From NCBI RefSeq assembly GCF_002192255.1, contig NZ_CP021768.1:248001-312000 (forward strand): DNA of 64,000 nt. Reading direction: 5' to 3'. The position numbers and the translations under genes were made by a program. This document shows positions 60,498 to 64,000 of the stretch, one piece after another (positions within the stretch are counted from its first letter, which is position 1; each line of letters opens with the position of its first letter). Source of the DNA: Stenotrophomonas sp. WZN-1 (GTDB lineage: Bacteria; Pseudomonadota; Gammaproteobacteria; Xanthomonadales; Xanthomonadaceae). The notes under the pieces were generated by a model. That model made no database searches. It was not told the DNA's origin and saw only the letters and a list, made by a program, of their open reading frames with translations.

Positions 60498-61337
60498 ATG
60501 CTCCAGCGCATAGCCAGATTCTGGCCCATAGGATTCTCTCTGGTGGCTCTGGTATTACTTGGGGCAAGGGTCACGCAAGCCATCGACGCGACCTCACAAT
60601 ACGCGGCGATGGCGATCCTGTTGTTCACCGGTGTGGTGATTCGAAAGCAGGCGTCCGGGCTGTCCTTCGCCCGCTTTGCTCTGCGCTGGTTGGCTGACAG
60701 CCGCCGGCTGATACTCGCCTTGGCGCGGCTCGAATGGGCGGTGCATTGCTCGATCCTTGGGAAGTTCGCATGGATGAGATCGCCCGTCGATGGCGATGAT
60801 CAGGTGTTTGGCTTCACTAAGGCCGTGGACTAGCACGGGGCATTCGTTCTGATGATCCTCCTGGCGCTGCTGGAGGTACCCATTGCTCACCTGCTAGTGC
60901 ACTGCTTTATCGAGGATGACAGGCGCTTGTTGCTACATGTCGTCCTTGCGTATCTCACCCTCTATGGAATGATCTGGATTGTCTCGGATCGGCGCGCTGT
61001 CGGACGTTCTTCCCATCGACTGTCAAGCAGGAGACTGCGGGTGCAGATGGGGTGGAGATCCAGTATGGACATTCGCGTACAGAATATCCGTGATGTATCG
61101 CTGCTGCAGTCGAATCTGCGGGCATGGGCGAGATCAAGGATGCTCGATCCCCGCGATCTGGCGGTGGTCTCTCCGTTGGACGCACCCAACATCATGCTGG
61201 AGTTGGAGAGTCGGGATACTTACCTGAGTCTGCTTTCCTTCAAGCCGATTCCTCGTTATCTGGCCCTGTTCGTTAACGAGCCGCAGCAGCTGAAATCCGC
61301 GGTAGAGAACGCAATGAGCGCGATGCAACTTCAGTAG
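60498..61337 (+). pseudogene. Membrane-protein gene split by an in-frame amber codon
   Basis: Two open frames (60498-60833 and 60852-61337) lie in the same reading phase and are parted only by a TAG at 60831-60833. Read through, they give about 279 residues: two helices (RIARFWPIGFSLVALVLLGARV, QYAAMAILLFTGVVIRK), a loop, two helices (FVLMILLALLEVPIAHLLVHCF, LLHVVLAYLTLYGMIWIVSD) and a soluble C-terminal domain. One CAG-to-TAG change would explain the break. If the halves are translated separately they would be partial proteins. Confidence 0.6.
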
Positions 61338-61400
61338 GTCCTCCCTCCAGGATTGGAGACGGAAAGTTGCGATGAGACGCTTGAGTGCCAGTGCAGGGAC

Positions 61401-61805
61401 TCACTCCACTCGCACCTGCAACGCCACATACTCCGCCAGCCCCCGGCAGGCCAGCATCAGCCCTTCGCGCGTGCCATCGCCGATGTCGTCTTTCTCTTCC
61501 CCGTCCACGCGCACACGCTCGGCGGCGTGGTACAGCTCCAGCAGCGACACCAGGCCCACCGCGGCGCGATCCCGGCGAGCGGCGGCCACGGCCTGGCCGG
61601 GTGTGCTGGCCGGCCCTTGCCACGGCTGTCCGTCGGCGGCATCACCGGCGCGGATGCGCTGCAGGCAGCCGGGAAGATTGATCGGCGCGGGTGCCTCGTT
61701 CGCAGCGGCAAAAGCGGCTTCCAACGGCTGCGCCAGTTCGGGCGGCAGGCGCAGGGCGGCCTCGCCCAGGGTGGCTGTCAGGTACGGGTGATGGGTCTTG
61801 GACAT
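61401..61805 (-). CDS. Hypothetical cytoplasmic protein
   Basis: A 134-residue protein starting SKTHHPYLTATLGEAALRLPPELAQPLEAAF and ending REGLMLACRGLAEYVALQVRVE; mostly helical, no signal peptide or known motif. Codon use is that of core genes. The ATG at 61805 begins the conserved-looking part. The C-terminal helix LACRGLAEYVAL may pack in a four-helix bundle. No function can be given. Confidence 0.65.
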   Translation of the reverse strand: MSKTHHPYLTATLGEAALRLPPELAQPLEAAFAAANEAPAPINLPGCLQRIRAGDAADGQPWQGPASTPGQAVAAARRDRAAVGLVSLLELYHAAERVRVDGEEKDDIGDGTREGLMLACRGLAEYVALQVRVE

Positions 61806-62404
61806 GCGGGCATCCTCGTGCGGAACAGAGGTGCCACCGGAGAAGGGTGGCGGGCGATACGTGGTTTCCAATCCCGGGACTGAATGAGCCGGTGGGCACG
61901 AGGCCCCCACGCACCGCCCGCCGTCGATCGGCGAACGGATTGCCAGCCGGCGCCGCTCTTGAGAAGACGGCGCCGGCTGGCAAGCGTATACAGCTTTCAG
62001 TCTTCGGGTTGGAAATCCCGGCCACCCCGCTGAAGGTGGCAATTCATCATGCGCACGCGAAATCACCGCCTGCCAGTCGTTTGTTTCGATGACATCGGGT
62101 GATCTGAGAGGAAAAATGAATTATCGCCTTTGGCCCGTTTCGAGCATCGCAATGCCAGAGGCGACATATCGCGCAGTGCCGCGATCCTCGGCAATCAGGG
62201 CCGCGGCCTCGTGGTGACAGGGCTCACTTCGGCGTGCGAAGTAAAGCTGACTTAACAGGCTCGGCAAGGCGCCAACGCCACATTATCAGACCTGAGAGCC
62301 ACAGCGCGCGCCGTGCGGATCTTGATATTCCTCACGGAAAGCCCGCCACGCCCTGTCGCATACTGCCGCCACAGGCCCACCCCGGGCCCCTTCGGGATCC
62401 GATC
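61806..62404. other. Intergenic region with a strong hairpin
   Basis: 599 bases without a convincing gene. A perfect 15-bp stem (TGCCAGCCGGCGCCG at 61941-61955 with its complement at 61968-61982, 12-base loop) is the main structure. A 33-codon frame at 62116 has GAGAGG just upstream but no other support. Confidence 0.55.
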
Positions 62405-63175
62405 ATGCGTCGCCACGCCCTACCGCTCACCGCCGCACTGTTGTCCAGCGTCTTCGTGGCCCCGGCCATGGCCGCGGTGCCGTTCTTCAACGCCAGCTGC
62501 CCGGGCGGCATCGACGTGCACGCCGACGAAGGCGGCCCGGTCTACGTGCAGGGCCGCGAGGCCACGCTGAAACGCTTCAACGACCGCTATTTCGAAGCAC
62601 GCGATGCCAACAGTGGCATCACATTGTCGGTCAGCAGCAGCGACGACGGCACGCCGCAGATCAGCTACACCGGCCGTGGCGGCGCCAATGGCATCTGCCA
62701 GGTCAGTGCCAGCGGAACGCCCGCGCGGGAAGAGCATCGCGACCGCCGTCGCCACGATGACGACAACGATGCGGCGCTGCCGCGCGAGGTGACCTGCGAA
62801 TCCACCGACCAGCAGCAGGTGTCGTGCGACATGGATACGCGCGGCAACGTGGAGGTGGTGCGCCAGCTGAGCCACACCCGCTGCGAAGAGGGCAGGAACT
62901 GGGGCCTGTCGCGGCACTCGGTATGGGTGAACGGCGGTTGCCGCGCGGTGTTCCGCAACGTGTCCAAGGTGACGTACAGCGCACCGGCGGGTGATACCGC
63001 ACTGGGCTCCTGCAATATGCGCAAGGGCGCGCAGGGCACGTTGGTGACCCAGATGCCGGTGGGCAACGATTACCAGGAACTGATCATCGATTATCCCGAC
63101 GGCCGCTTCCTGTGCATGATGCGCAACAACGGCCAGGTGCAGAGCCTGACGCCGGTTCGCCGCCGCGGCGGTTGA
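62405..63175 (+). CDS. Secreted DUF3011 protein
   Basis: A 256-residue secreted protein (signal RHALPLTAALLSSVFVAPAMAA). An N-terminal beta-rich part with a Cys pair is followed by a charged linker (REEHRDRRRHDDDND) and a DUF3011 domain (VTCESTDQQQVSCDMDTRGNVEVVRQLSHTRCEEGRNWGLSRHSVWVNGGCRAVF), then a further Cys-containing beta segment. The family is periplasmic or secreted with unknown function. Confidence 0.82.
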   Translation: MRRHALPLTAALLSSVFVAPAMAAVPFFNASCPGGIDVHADEGGPVYVQGREATLKRFNDRYFEARDANSGITLSVSSSDDGTPQISYTGRGGANGICQVSASGTPAREEHRDRRRHDDDNDAALPREVTCESTDQQQVSCDMDTRGNVEVVRQLSHTRCEEGRNWGLSRHSVWVNGGCRAVFRNVSKVTYSAPAGDTALGSCNMRKGAQGTLVTQMPVGNDYQELIIDYPDGRFLCMMRNNGQVQSLTPVRRRGG

Positions 63176-63249
63176 AATGCCGCGGGGACGAATCCGCCGT
63201 CGGCCGCGTGTTCGAAGGGGGCAATGCGGCGCGCGTTGCCCCTGTTTCG

Positions 63250-63699
63250 TTACTGCTGGTTTACCGGGTCATTGCCCTTCTTGTAGGTGTACCCGGTGAC
63301 TTCCCAGCCGCCGCCATGGCCGGATGAGGGTTCTACCCAGGTGAATTCCCACGTCTGCAGGGAGCCATCGGGAAGCAGGTTCTCCACCCGGTAGATCTCA
63401 CCGGGAATGCCCTGCTCCGGCAGCTTGCCGGGAATCGATTCATCCGAGCGTGCAGACGCGCGCCCTACGGAGAACGCACGCCGTTCCACCTGTACGTTGC
63501 CGTAGCCCTGTGGGGCGAACGACGGCTTTACCCGTTGCGCCACCCAGTCCAGCACCTGGCGTGCGCCCGCTGTCTGCATCGCATAGGCATCGGAGGTCAC
63601 CGTATGCGTGATGCGTTGCGAGGAGGCACTGGCAGCGGTGGGAAACAGTCCGCCCAGGGCAATTGCCAGTACCGCAAATCCATTCAGTACATGTTTCAT
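63250..63699 (-). CDS. Secreted hypothetical protein
   Basis: A 149-residue protein with signal peptide (KHVLNGFAVLAIALGGLFPTAASA). The mature part is beta-rich, without Cys, ending in EVTGYTYKKGNDPVNQQ. GGAAA lies before the ATG. No family recognised. It converges with the DUF3011 gene. Confidence 0.72.
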   Translation of the reverse strand: MKHVLNGFAVLAIALGGLFPTAASASSQRITHTVTSDAYAMQTAGARQVLDWVAQRVKPSFAPQGYGNVQVERRAFSVGRASARSDESIPGKLPEQGIPGEIYRVENLLPDGSLQTWEFTWVEPSSGHGGGWEVTGYTYKKGNDPVNQQ

Positions 63700-63971
63700 G
63701 CGCGTCGATTTCCTTTATCGGGGAATTGAAGAGGCACCGTTGGGGGTGCCGATGCAGGGTGCAAGCAATGGCGGCCGTGGATAAGAGGCGATACCGACCT
63801 GGATGTGAGGCGCGTCAAGGAAGGCCGGATTCCTTACGAACAAGTGCCGGGATGCCTGACCAGGAACGCCGGCGTGGCCCCGGTGATCTGGATCACCGCC
63901 TGCTGCACCGCCGCGAGTGGTGTCACACAGCTCTGGCTAGACTGTGCTTCTTTTCCGCGCAGGAGGCACCC

Positions 63972-64000
63972 ATGGCCCATCTCATCTCCGTATCCCTGAT
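63972..64000 (+). CDS. Start of a gene cut by the window edge
   Basis: An ATG at 63972 with an ideal AGGAGG 5 bases upstream opens a frame that reads MAHLISVSL before the window ends. TAGACT at about 63938 may be its -10 box. The product cannot be named. Confidence 0.6.

Noticed and set aside
1..64000. CRISPR arrays, insertion sequences, rRNA
   Set aside because: No regular direct-repeat/spacer arrays, no transposase frames and no rRNA sequence were seen; the repeats present are intergenic palindromes.

Overview
The window is a high-GC gammaproteobacterial chromosome segment that looks like Stenotrophomonas (S. maltophilia complex). The basis is the codon use, the Xanthomonadaceae-type proteins (PhoP/PhoQ, NrdA/NrdB, a type IV secretion effector with an XVIPCD-like tail) and many short palindromic repeats starting GGTAG(T/C)GCCGG, which match the SMAG/GTAG repeats known from S. 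maltophilia. The species call is inference.

Layout. 1-8.4 kb: end of an unidentified gene, a DUF2884 periplasmic protein, class Ia ribonucleotide reductase (nrdA, nrdB), a LysE-type exporter, an acyl-CoA thioesterase, a sirtuin and an Old Yellow Enzyme. 8.4-9.95 kb: a lower-GC pair made of a secreted protein with a Cys-rich tail and a thioredoxin-like protein. 10-20 kb: LysR regulator divergent from purU; a minus-strand nicotinamide/NAD salvage cluster (nadM-nudix, nadV), then a cobalamin riboswitch, the epoxyqueuosine reductase gene queH, and pncA; then a patatin-like lipase and repeat-rich DNA. 18.9-25.95 kb: a RamB/ScfR-type regulator divergent from a tightly coupled valine-catabolism operon (mmsA, acyl-CoA dehydrogenase, enoyl-CoA hydratase, 3-hydroxyisobutyryl-CoA hydrolase, mmsB). 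26-27.6 kb: ohr and a cation-efflux transporter.

27.75-43.8 kb: a lambda-type tail cluster in lambda gene order (connectors, U, V, G/G-T with a -1 frameshift site, H, M, L, K, I, J). Capsid, portal, terminase, integrase, repressor and lysis genes are absent from it. Four paralogous tail-fibre genes sit between M and L. It best fits an F-type tailocin (phage-tail-like bacteriocin) or a headless prophage remnant.

43.9-57.6 kb: SulP transporter; two LprI-like lipoproteins next to a large peptidoglycan-hydrolase effector (probable type IV secretion effector with immunity proteins); dusA; a PepSY protein with phoP-phoQ; an M90 peptidase; birA-coaX-SPOR. 57.6-64 kb: tRNA-Thr(TGT), then a lower-GC accessory stretch with a secreted-protein pair, a decayed toxin-antitoxin module and a membrane-protein gene cut by an in-frame amber codon, then secreted hypotheticals.

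The main candidates for new biology are the B12 riboswitch in front of queH (B12 control of the B12-independent queuosine enzyme), the four-fibre tail cluster, the effector with three LprI-like immunity domains, and the Cys-tail/thioredoxin-like pair.
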